The notes under the pieces: generated by a model
Databases searched by the model: none
What the model was told of the DNA's origin: nothing
Seen by the model: only the letters and a program-made list of their open reading frames with translations
Source of the DNA: Apus apus
Lineage: Eukaryota > Chordata > Aves > Apodiformes > Apodidae
Assembly (NCBI RefSeq): GCF_020740795.1
Contig: NC_067285.1
Span: 81,239,342-81,303,341 of the forward strand
DNA length: 64,000 nucleotides
Direction: 5' to 3'
Shown here: positions 52,414 to 63,180 of the stretch, in pieces
How positions within the stretch are numbered: position 1 is the stretch's first letter
How the letters are laid out: every line of letters starts with the position of its first letter
Position numbers and translations under genes: made by a program

Positions 52414-52565
52414 CTGTTTTTCAGAAATGCACTGCTCACTGACAGGATCATTTTAATAGTTAAAGAAGGATTAATTTCTAGGCAAGTCTCATCTTCCATA
52501 TATTTTTCTAGACAGGAATTTCTGTTTGAGTTAAACTTTTCCTCCTGTACTTGCTTACATGCTGA
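52414..52565 (-). other. Exon-like open segment abutting the CR1 copy (unverified)
   Basis: The minus strand is open from a possible acceptor (gtgttctcag|CATG) to a good donor (AAAACAG|gtaaga). It reads blocks such as CKQVQEEKFNSNRNSCLEKY and EINPSLTIKMILSVSSAFLK. The same site is also a fair acceptor on the plus strand (cctgtttttcag), where a frame runs into the CR1, so orientation is ambiguous. No family is recognised. Confidence 0.15.
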
Positions 52566-52569
52566 GAAC

Positions 52570-54690
52570 ACATTGCACACTGACACATGGTGGGATGACT
52601 CCTACGACTGCAGTGTGAGAATGGATGGATACAAACTATTTAGGAAGGACAGGCAGGGGAAGAGGGGATGTTGCCCTCTATGTCAATGACCAGCTGGAGT
52701 CCACAGAGCTCTGCCTGGGGTTGGATGAGGAGCTGACCGAGAGCTTATGGGTCAGTTAAAGGGAACACATGAGCAGGTGATATCACAGTGGGGGTCTGCT
52801 ACAGGCCACCTGACCAGGAAGACCAAGTGGATGATGGATAGTTGGATAGAAGCAGCTTTGTGTTCACAAGCCCCAGTCTTCATGGAGGATTTCAGTCACC
52901 CCAACATCTGTTGGAGGGACAATAAAGCAAGGCATAAGCAATCCAGGTTACTGGAATGCACTGATGACAATTTCCACCTCCAAGTGGTAGAGGTACCAAT
53001 GAGAACAGGTTCTATGCTGGACCTTGTTCTCACCAAGGACAGGCTGGTGAACAAAGTGAACCTTGCAATCACCATGAAATGGTGGAATTTAGGATCCTTA
53101 GGGCAACAAGGAGTGTGCAGAGCAAGATCACTACCCTGACCTTCAGGACAGCAGACTTTGATCTCTTCAAGGATCTGTTTGTTAGGGTACAATGGGATAA
53201 ACCCCAGATGAGAGAGAAGCCCAAGCAAGCTGGTCAATATTCAAGAATCACCTCCTCTAAGCCCAGGAGCAATGCATCCCAACAAAGAGGAATGCAGACA
53301 AGAATGCCAGGAGGACTGCATGGATGAACAAGGAGCTCTTGAACATGCTTAGATGTAAAAGGAAAGTCTACAGAGAGTGGAAGCAAGGACAGGTTGCCTA
53401 GGAAGAGTACAAATAAGTTGTTTGTGCAGCCAGGGATCAGGTTAGGAAAGCTAAAGCCCAGTTAGAAATAAATCTTGCCAGGAACATCAAGGGTAACAAG
53501 AAAAGCTTCTGCAGGTATGCCAGTGATAAAAGGAACACTAGGGAAAATATGGGCCCTCTCCAGAAGGAAACAGGAAACCTGGTCATGTGGAATATGGAGA
53601 AGGCTGAAGTACTCAACTTTTTGTCTCAGTCTTCACCAGCAACAGCTCTAGCTACAACACCCAAGTCACAGAAGGGACTTGGAGAAAGAAGATCCCCCCT
53701 TGTAGGAGAAGAGCGGGTCTGAGACCACTTAAAGAACCTGAAAGTGCACAAGTCCATGGGACCTCATGAGATCTATCCGTGACACCAGGGGGAACTGGCG
53801 GATAAAGTTGCAAAGCTGTTTTCCATCATATTTGAAAAGTTATGGCAGTCTGGCAAGGTTCCCACTGACTGGAAAAGGGGAAACATCACCCTAATTTTTT
53901 AAAAAGAAAAAGAGAGAGAACTGGGGAAGTATGGGCCAATCAGTCTCAACTTTGTGCCCAGCAAGATCACAGAGCAGATCCTCCTGAAGGCTCTGCTAAA
54001 GCGCATAGAAAATGTGCAAGCAGTTGGTGGCAACCAACATGGCTTCACCAAGGGGAAACCATGCCTGACAAATTTGGTGGCCTTTTACGATGGGGTCACA
54101 GTGTCTGTCGGTGGACAAGTGAAGAGCAACTGAGATAATCTAACTGGACTTGTGCAAAGTGTTCAACACTGTCCCACATGACATCCTGGTCTCTAAATTG
54201 GAAAAATATGGATTTGATGGATGGACCACTCAATAGGTAAGGAATTGGCTAGATGGTCACATTCAAAGAGTTATGGTCAATGGCTTGATATCCAAATGGA
54301 GACCAGTGACAAGCGGCGTTCCTCAGGGGTCAGTATCTTTGTTGGTGACACAGACAGTGGAATTAAGTGCACCCTCAGCAAGTTTGCTGATGACACCAAG
54401 CTGTGTGGTGTGGTCAACATGGTGGAGGGAAGTGAGGCCATCCAGAGGGACAGGCTTGAGAGGTGGGCCCATGTTAACCTCATGAAGTTCAACAAGGCCA
54501 AGTGCAAGGTTCTGCACCTGGGTCAGGGCAATCCCAATCACAAATACAGGCTGGGCTGAGAATGAATTGAGAGCAGCCCTGAGGAGAAGGACTTGGGGGT
54601 GTTTGTTGATGAGAAGCTCAACATGAACTGGCAATGTGCGCTGGCAGCCCAGAAAGCCAACCAAATCTAGAATCAGGTGCTGGATGTAAG
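52570..54690 (+). mobile_element. CR1 LINE ORF2 copy lacking its 3' end
   Basis: The longest CR1 in the window. It starts within the endonuclease (DTWWDDSYDCSVRMDGYKLF), continues through a degenerate middle with frameshifts and stops, and reaches the reverse transcriptase (GVPQGS and [16 protein letters not shown]). At the RT there is a deletion between GVPQGSVS and the DTDSGI block. It stops at about 54,690 near the [18 protein letters not shown] segment, without the remaining ORF2 and the 3' UTR. It is not functional. Confidence 0.93.
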
Positions 54691-57600
54691 TTTTGTTCCT
54701 TCCTGTCCAAGTAAAATTTATACAGTTTGCTAATTCCCTAAACCCAAAACTCCCTTCTCACCTTGGTAAATAGCAGTTACTTTTTCCTGAGAGCTGTCTT
54801 ATTTGCACTTTGTTCTGGCTGGGGTCACAGATGAGTGTAAATAATAATACTCTTGAAACAGTCTTCTGTTCCATTTTCACCATTACTGCTATTTTTTATC
54901 TCACCTAACATTTTTATTAATATATGGTGCTTTTCCTACTTTTGTCTGTTTTCTTGTTTTATTCATACTGACACTTCCAGTTATATCCAAGTATTTTCTT
55001 CCTAGTGCCCTGATCACCTCCTCATTTCTTTGGTAACAGTATATTCTCCAGCTAGATTTGTTCTCTCTCTCTGTTATTTGCTGATGCTTTCTCTCTTTTT
55101 TTTTTGTTTGGGGCTTCTTGTTGTTTGGTTTTGTTGGGTTTTTTTAATGTTTATATCTCTGACCAGTCCTCTACTTTTTAAATCCATTGTTCCATTCATA
55201 CCTGCCTTTGCATCAAAATTTCCCATTTTATGCAAGGTAGTACAAAGGACAAAGAAAAGTGCAAGATAAACAGAAGATACTACAGGTGATCTTTACTCCT
55301 ATCTCCATCAAGAACTGGAAACCCCAGATAATCTTGCTAAGTTGTTCTTTGAAAAGTAAATGAAGACATACAGTCTCAGACTGCAAGTCTTCTGGCAACC
55401 CTAGTGGTTTTTTCCAAAAGATTAATTACCTTCTTTGCCCACCCATACTAGTAATATCACAGCTATTCCCTAATTAGAAGTGAGAAATAAATTTTCTGCT
55501 TTCAGTAGAACATTTCACTTTCTTGGCATACTGCTTTTGTACTCAGCACCTGCCTACATACTCCACAGCTTTCTGTTTCTTTTGTTACCTTCCCCTTATT
55601 TTTCTAGGCTATTTTTAATATCTAAGAAGATTATTTTCTATGTCCACCCCTTCTGATTCAGCGTGATTTTCCTATCGCAGTAGCTTTTGACATTACTTCC
55701 ATTAACTTTCCAAAATCTGCTGCAGTGTGTCAACTTGCAAAATCTCCAACTGGACAATAACATTACCTGTAATCACTACCTCAGACATATTCTAAAGAAA
55801 TAAACCTTTACTCTTTCATCACATGCAAATAATCTTGAATACATGTATCGTTTCATATCTGGGCAAGTACTTTGCTCTTTGCAGTTTTGTTTGGGTTTTT
55901 TTGTTTTCTTCTCCTGATACAAATTCCTTTTACACTTGTCTCCTTTAACCTCAGTGGATCTTCTCTCCATGTTTCTTGTTCCTTTCAAATTTTTCTTTCT
56001 TTATGGTAAGCTTTAGATTTCTTCTATAGAGAATTTTCCTATTTTTATGTATAAAAATTTCCTGTAATTTATCTTAGCTGCATCTTTAGGTTTCATTACT
56101 ATGGTGTGATAATACCTAAATCTTCATTTAAAAGCTGCTATACAGAATCATTTTCTTACGTCTTTATACGGGATTTAGCATGGAAGGTTTTACGTAAACA
56201 CACAAAATTAATTCTGTGATAAGAGATTAATTACCCTTCCAGCTAACCTGTGCATTTGGGAAAAAATAAAGAAAAAAAAAAAGTAAAAAGACAACAAATT
56301 TTTCACGATTTTCAGATATACTGCTGTAGCTACCAAAATTAAACTAAGCTAAGAGAAACAAAAGACGGCTGCTATAATCCTGTTTTTCTCCTGTATCTCA
56401 TCTCAGCATGATAAGATCCCTTTGACCTACCTGCCTTTCAAGTTTCCCAATATTCCCATCTCCCCAACTACCCATTAGCACCAAAGGCATTTTCCTTCCT
56501 CAGCAATAACTGCTCCATTCGGAGGACACAGCCCCAAGAGAACTGTGAAACAGGAGGAATGAAGCCTTCATTTTGTAATATCCTGAGTGGCAGCAGGAGC
56601 TCAGGTGCAGCTATTATATTATATGTGACTTCTTTTAATCTCTCCCGACTAAGCTCTGCCTGCTTCCTAAACTCATTGAACTAATTACAGAAGAGCAGCT
56701 AACAGCCATGCTACTTTAACTTATCAATAATGGAAAGTGAGCTGGAGCTGTCAGGAAATACATTTGACATCCCAACTTTGAAGAGCAGGAACTCTGTGCT
56801 CCCTCTCTAGATACAAGGGGAAATATAATAATTAGTAAACGTAATTTATTTCATAAGCAGAGTTAGCAGTCTGATTCCTTTTCAAGATTTCCTGGCACTT
56901 TCCTATTATGAGATTCTGCTTTTAGTTGTCTACATTATTTGTTCAGGCTGAAGTAAGTGCAGATGAGCATTTGCTTCTACTAAGATTATTTTTTATCTTT
57001 CAAGTTGTATCCATATTTTTTATGCTTCTTTAACTTTAAACCCATATAAATAAAAGCATCTCACTAGGAAGGCATTGACTCCTGTGGCAAAGACAGTATA
57101 TGGTAAATGAGGAATTCTAGCATGGAGCCACAGCAGCTTTGTGCTGTAGAAAATAGACAATTAGGTAAAGAAGGCAAAGAGCTTAAAGAGCTTTGATCTT
57201 TATCTTTGAAGCAGGAATCATTAAGGAATTCAAAGGTGCATAGGCTATAGATTGTGGAAAGGGAAGACAGGCACTGGTTAGATATTTCCAATTAATATTT
57301 CTCAGAATACAACAGAGTATTATTAGGGTTCAAAGTAAAATTGTCTTTTGAGGCCAGCTTTCACAGCAGCCTTGGAAGACAAAGAAACCAGGTAACAAAT
57401 GTACTTATTTTTTTTCAAAATTTAGGAAGCAAAAGCGAACAGAAATGTGATATTCTTAATTTACAGGAGAGTAAACTAAAAAACTCCCTATTCCATAAAA
57501 ATTAGGGGTTCCACAGAGACAGTAACAAGGAGAATTCCAGACCTCTCCATCAGTATGTATGTCCTCTGGGGTAAGCATTTTTCTACAGAAGATTAATGTC

Positions 57601-58676
57601 TTACACAAGCAAAATAAGAAAGAGGCCAAAAAGCATAAGAATTGTATGGGCTTTGTGGAAACTGGCTACTCTTGTTAGTACATCTATTTAGGATAAAAAT
57701 GTTTCCATGCATGGTAAATTTACTTTAATATTTTTATACAGGATTAGAGAACAGATGATTCTTGTTGGGAGACACTGTATGGTTCATTTGTTTGGGCACT
57801 CTGTGTTTGAAAACTCTTCAAGATTTTGAACAGCACTTCAGCTGATCTGCAATACGAGAATGTGAAATTAGCTAGCACAATGGAATCAATATTGAGCAGT
57901 TTTTTGTCTCTGAAAGAAATTCAGTCTGACAGAGAAGAATAAGAGCAGTGTAAGGAAACTGAGACTGTGGCTAAAAAGCTGGATACAGAAATTCCCTGTA
58001 AAGCAGTACAAATTAGTTGATGTCACCAGAGCAAGAAAACCATAGTGACAGAATAAAATGTTATCCAAGTTCCAGAATACTTTATTATCACTACCTTAGG
58101 TCACTAAGCTTCACAAGCTATATCCATCAAGTTTGATAGCAGTATATATACTCACAGCTGAAGCTAGAAGGTGCAGTGCTTTAATGTACTAATGGTTTAC
58201 ATTAAGACACCTGGGTTCAAAGCCAGTTTATGACAAGAACAAAATGGGTTTGTTGGTCTCAGCCTGCTCTCTAGTGGACAAATGCACATAAACCCAGTCC
58301 TGAGAAGAATCCCAAGAACTAGATTTGTTGGCCAAGACATACAGTGAAAGTCACATTCTCTGAACAACATTATTAAAAATAAAACTAAACAGGGTATCTG
58401 TAACTGGGTTTCAGTATTCTGAAACACTGTAAGATGAGACATTTCCATCAGCATCTATTGAATACTGTATTCAGTATTCTTGTTACTACGATTTGAAAAG
58501 ATAGAACAGAAAGGGAAACATAAAATGGAAGACAGCAAAAGCAATTAGACATTTCCATGTTAGAAGAAAATAAAGATAAGATGACATATTGCCCTAACAA
58601 ACATTATAATGCTTATGACTAGGTAAAATATTTGCCTTTTTTTTTTACAATTTTTCTTAATACAAGACATTGACAA
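54691..58676. other. Gene-free AT-rich stretch
   Basis: About 4 kb without recognisable exons or repeats apart from short T and A tracts. Confidence 0.5.
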
Positions 58677-58889
58677 ATCAGAAAAAAACTTATTTCCTGT
58701 GAGAGTGACAGAGCACTGGAACAGGCTGCCCAGAGAGGTTGTGGAGTCTCCTTTGCTGGAGACATTCAAAATGGGCCTGGACATGTTCCTGTGAGATGTG
58801 CTCTAGGTGATCCTGCTCTGGCAGGGGGCTTGGACTAGATGATCTTTCGAGGTCCCTTCCAACCCCTAAGATTCTGTGATTCTGTGATT
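58677..58889 (+). mobile_element. CR1 LINE 3' end, sense, with intact terminal repeat
   Basis: The sequence carries the ORF2 end (RVTEHWNRLPREVVESPLLE) and the 3' UTR block ttggactagatgatctttcg, and ends in two direct copies of ATTCTGTG followed by ATT. That is the diagnostic CR1 terminus. It is 5'-truncated to about 210 bases and is the best-preserved 3' end in the window. Confidence 0.97.
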
Positions 58890-58895
58890 GACAAA

Positions 58896-60623
58896 AAAAA
58901 AAAAATGACAAGCATAAAAATAAGGAAGTATTTTCTTGATACATAATTAACCTGATAACTCATGTCTGAAAGACATCTTAGAGACAAGAGCCAAACAGGA
59001 ATTTAAAAAGTTTGTGCTTTTATATGAACAATAAGAATAGGAAGAGTTATGTTAGAGAGTATTAAAATGTATGAGGGATATCAACTCTCACGATTCGGGA
59101 TATAAAACAAACATAAATTGCTTACAGCATGGGAAGGAACTATACCCACAGATGTTTTATTTCATTAGTGTATCCCATACAATGGTTACATTTACTTCAG
59201 CAGGCAGGCAGTAGAATAGTGAAGTTTTAGATTTGTGTAATCTGTGGTATTTCCTATGCTTCCGAGATAAATTCCTTAGTGACTCATTTGCAGAAATCAG
59301 CAGAAAAAAAGTATCTGGAACTCTGTCCTCATTTCAGGTTATTCCCCTTTACATTGCTTAACTTTTTATAAGTCAGGAGAATAATACTCAGTGATACCCA
59401 AGCATTTACAGTTACAGTCACATGCCAATTACAGAGGCAAAGTAAAGATTCTATTGAGTTGAAGTCTCTCTTCAAAACTTTTTTTAAAAAGATAAATTAA
59501 AAAATTAGTTAGTTATCGCTAACTTAAGATTGACCATTACATATTTTTATATATATATATATATACATTAACATGCACATACATGCTATATTAACACCCA
59601 CAGTTTTTTACAGTCTTGTGCTTTGTCCTAGTCTAAGCTGACCATTCTATCATTTTCCATCATGCCATCTACCTCACTTATTTGCAGGAATGTTTGAACA
59701 CTTCTACATTTTATAAGCCTACATTTCAAGTTCAAGATACATTTAAAATTCAATTCTCGTCCAAATAAAGTTAATCTTATGGACTGGCTACTGTCTACCG
59801 CATTTAGACTGCTGTATTTCTAGATTTTATGTAATTAAAAAGAAAAGCAGTTGCTTTTTCAGTCTCTTATCATCAGAGCAGCCTCTGTCATTATTCTGAT
59901 TCCAAATTTAGAGAATCACAATTTTTATAAGAAAATAGCTTTACCCTCAATTTTGCAAATAAATGCAACTCCAGGTACACTTTGAAGTGCAATTTATCAA
60001 ACATTCATTTGCATTGCTCTCTCCATTACTAACTATAGTATTAGTTTATCAAACCTCTTTTTCTGGTGCTTTCATAATTATCACTTGATAATTTTATATC
60101 CAATCTCCTGATAGTTGATGGTTTACTTAAAAGTTGAGCCTGTAAATGCTAGTGTGAAAATGTGAGTTATCATTTACAGAAACAATTTTTCTAGACTTTG
60201 TAGATAAAAAGTAAACTACTTTTAAAAAGTGAACTAAGTGAATCTGAAAGCCTCCAAAATCACAAGGTAAATAAAGTAAAATCTTAAATTATTGAGGGAG
60301 ATGACTCAGCACTTTTGCTTATATGAAGATGACAATATTCTTCCACTAGGAAATTCTTACTTCAAAATTATGTATTTATGGAATAGCTTAACAAGTATAA
60401 TTTCCTTGAAGATTAAAAAAAATAATTAGAAATTTTAAATAAGACCTAAATCTGTCAGGCATAATGTAGAGGAATGAAACAGCTACGACACATACACTTT
60501 CAAAATATTTTAAATTATGCATTTGAGTTCAGACTTGTGGCATGAACTAAGATAATTACCAGGAAAATAGCAACTTTTGCAGTCAATAACAGACATTGGA
60601 TTGAGTTTGTCAATTTTTCTTAC
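58896..60623. other. AT-rich noncoding stretch
   Basis: Contains a (TA)n microsatellite at 59,548-59,565; nothing else is recognised. Confidence 0.5.
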
Positions 60624-60722
60624 CTGACAAGTGAAAGATGATGGTTGCTGAAATGAGCTGCAGATTATACAAGAACTACTATGGTCCATAAGAGCTAATG
60701 CTTTTATTCTCAAAGCCTGAAG
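60624..60722 (-). other. 99-base exon-like segment, frame-neutral (unverified)
   Basis: On the minus strand, a consensus acceptor (atatttcttgcag|CTTC) and a consensus donor (TTGTCAG|gtaaga) bound exactly 33 open codons. They read LQALRIKALALMDHSSSCII and CSSFQQPSSFTCQ. The length is a multiple of three and the frame stays open. No family is recognised, no partner exon was found, and chance pairing of splice-like sites is common over 64 kb. A noncoding RNA exon is another possibility. Confidence 0.3.
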
Positions 60723-61682
60723 CTGCAAGAAATATTAATAAAGCTATTTATATTTAGCTAGTTGTAGTGCATCAGGTTCCCAGTAAAGAAAGGTTTCTTG
60801 ATGGAGGTAGTCTTCTCTTCCCACCTGACATCAAACATGGCTTTCTAAAAATGTTTTTCTGCTCCATTCTCCTGATAATTCAACAGCAGTAGGATGACGA
60901 AAACCCTGTCAGAAGTAACAACCACTTGCACTGAATTTCTCTTGTACTCATGACTACCCACTGGCAAATACTAATACATGGAACAAAAACAGGTAAGAGA
61001 GCTGTAGCTCAAAATGGACAGTGCTGGAAATGGGGTGTAGCAAGCGTACTGGTAAAGAAGAAATCCCACCCATAATAGTGGTGCCTCACTGCTAGAGGAC
61101 AAATAAATAAAAAACAGTATTTATGCCATGCAAGATCTTAATCTTTATTTGTGATCTTACAAGAGTTTAAAATCCTTCACTTTCTGCAGAGTACAGATCC
61201 ATGTGTACTAAAGGAGGAACATACTGTAACCATGACTATATATTCCAGGGATATAAACCACTGAATGACAGCTCAGGATCAGCCAAAGCTGATCAAAACC
61301 TCAAGAATCTTATTTTCCCCAACTTCTGTGGGAGCCCACTGTTACAAGCTTATCTTTTTTAATCTCAAATTAAAATACGTCAGAATGGATTAATCCTACA
61401 TGTTTATTTTCACATCTGACAATATATTTTTTTTTAAATTGAAGTGGTAGGCAGGACCCAAGCTTTCAATTTTCTCACTGGTTTCCATCACTTGGAAAGT
61501 GCCAAGGCACAGAAAAGTTCTAACTTTTTAAACTTCAGCTGAAAGCTGAAATCCTCTGGTTTTCCTCAGCTCTTCAAAAGGTTTTTGAACTCAGTTGCAC
61601 AGAAACATGAGAAGTAAAGAACGTTAGAACTGAAGTCTGAAAAAGTACCATAGAAAGGAAGTGAGAAGAATCCCAGCCTGGT
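60723..61682. other. Noncoding sequence, nothing recognised
   Basis: AT-rich unique sequence without splice-site pairs or repeat homology that I can recognise. Confidence 0.4.
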
Positions 61683-61721
61683 TTTATTTTTACACCTCAT
61701 TATTTGGAAAATTTGGAAAAG

Positions 61722-62165
61722 TCATAGATTTTGAATGCCATAATGTAACAGTCTTAGCCATGATGCAGACTTCCTAGACCAGACAGTCAGTTCCCCTGTA
61801 CCCAAAGGCATAGTACACTTCAGACAAGCAGGCCATCGCCCTGAGCAATGGACCTTTATATGAACCTCACTGGTGGCTGAGTTACTCGAGGCATGCAGGG
61901 TCCCTCCTGTGAGGTTGACGAGAGACCCACACCTTCCTTCTGCACAGTCATCACAACTGACTTCTGCATAGAGGCCTTGGTACTGGGCCATTCCCTTTGG
62001 TGCTGCTGATCTGTCTGTGCAAGACTCATGGAAGAGCTGGGTCACTGAACAGCTAATGCGGAGAGTTGTCCCTGTTGCTGTAGCAGGGAAGCTCAAGGCA
62101 TATGCTACTATTGGTACCCTTACTGTGCAGAGCATCATTCTGATTACCATTGTAATTCCAGACAT
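61722..62165 (-). CDS. Cysteine-rich ORF of unknown identity, 147 codons
   Basis: The ORF starts MSGITMVIRMML, has a moderately hydrophobic stretch (residues about 12-30) that could act as a signal peptide, then a region with nine cysteines from about residue 35 on, in motifs such as VSCDDCAEGRCG and CSGRWPACLKC, and one N-glycosylation sequon (NLT). An AATAAA signal lies 34 bases after the stop (61,683-61,688). An in-frame stop lies 13 codons before the ATG, and a weak acceptor (gaccatagcag) lies between. It could be a small secreted protein, the last exon of one, a relic of a mobile element, or chance. Two other frames of similar length in the window are clearly chance. Confidence 0.2.
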   Translation of the reverse strand: MSGITMVIRMMLCTVRVPIVAYALSFPATATGTTLRISCSVTQLFHESCTDRSAAPKGMAQYQGLYAEVSCDDCAEGRCGSLVNLTGGTLHASSNSATSEVHIKVHCSGRWPACLKCTMPLGTGELTVWSRKSASWLRLLHYGIQNL

Positions 62166-62929
62166 GATGTCAGAGCCAGTTACTCCCCACTGCTATGGTC
62201 CCAATAATTCATTGAGAGTGCCACAAAAATAGAAATAGGAACTAAAACTGATGGTGGCATGAGAGAGAGAAGAACAGGGCAGGTGGATCAATTAATTATC
62301 CATAGGAGTAAGGGAAAAAGTAAGGGTGGGTAAGAACACAGAAAGCCAAGGAACAGCACATGTGTGTATCTCCCCCCACCTTTTTATTTCTTTGTTCTCT
62401 GCAGACCCAGCTCTAAGGAAGGGAACTCTGCCAGGAATCTCCTTCGACAACACGTAAACTAGGTCATGGTCAAGGGATAGCTAGAGACTTACACCCATGC
62501 ACTTTTTCCCTACAGTTTTGTTTTAGTTGAAAAAAAGAGTAATGAAGTAAGAAAGGAAGTTTCTTAAAAGCAAACAAGGGGCACCTCAGTCTCAACTCTG
62601 CAGGCACCAAGGAACCTATTTAAGGATATGGTAGTAGAAATACATAGTTTCTCTTAAGAAACAGACTTCAGAAAGGGCAAAAGGAAGCTAGTGTAAATAG
62701 CCAGCAGGGTGAGTAAGGTTGTTAGAAGCAAAATTACATATTTGAAAATGCCAAAGTCATGTTCAAATGACACAAGACGAAAGAGTTATAAATTCTGGCA
62801 GACCAAATGTAAAATCATAATAAGGCAGATCAAAAAGCATTGGAAGAATAACTAACAAAGGAATAAAAACTATTAATCCTTTTTTTCTACAAAACACATC
62901 AAAAGCAAGAAGTTTTCCAGATTTTCTAA

Positions 62930-63180
62930 GACCAGTTGGTTTTCAGGGCATAAAATAGTATTCAGAGAAGACAAAGTTGTCACAGAGAGGCTAAGTGAAC
63001 CCTTTGCACTGGTGTTTGCTGGGGAACTGGGTAGATTCCAAAACCAGAACCCTTCTTGACGGGGCACCCATCTGAAGAGCTGTCTGAAATCGAAACTACT
63101 GTAGAAGATATTAAGAAATAAATAGATAAAGTGGAAATCAACAGGACTGTATAGTACTCACTCCAAATTTCTAAAGGAAC
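62930..63180 (+). mobile_element. Old LINE (CR1/L2-like) ORF2 fragment
   Basis: The plus strand reads VTERLSEPFALVFAGELGRF, then a degenerate stretch ending in a THSKFLKEL-like block. That corresponds to the segment just before and at the start of the reverse transcriptase of CR1/L2 elements (the usual GIHPRVLKEL). It has several stops. It may extend left to about 62,560, where homology becomes too weak to follow. The LTR at 63,181 interrupts it directly after the KEL codons. Confidence 0.55.

Noticed and set aside
54221..54664. Plus- and minus-strand frames of 70-113 codons
   Set aside because: They are part of the degenerate CR1 reverse transcriptase or its antisense.
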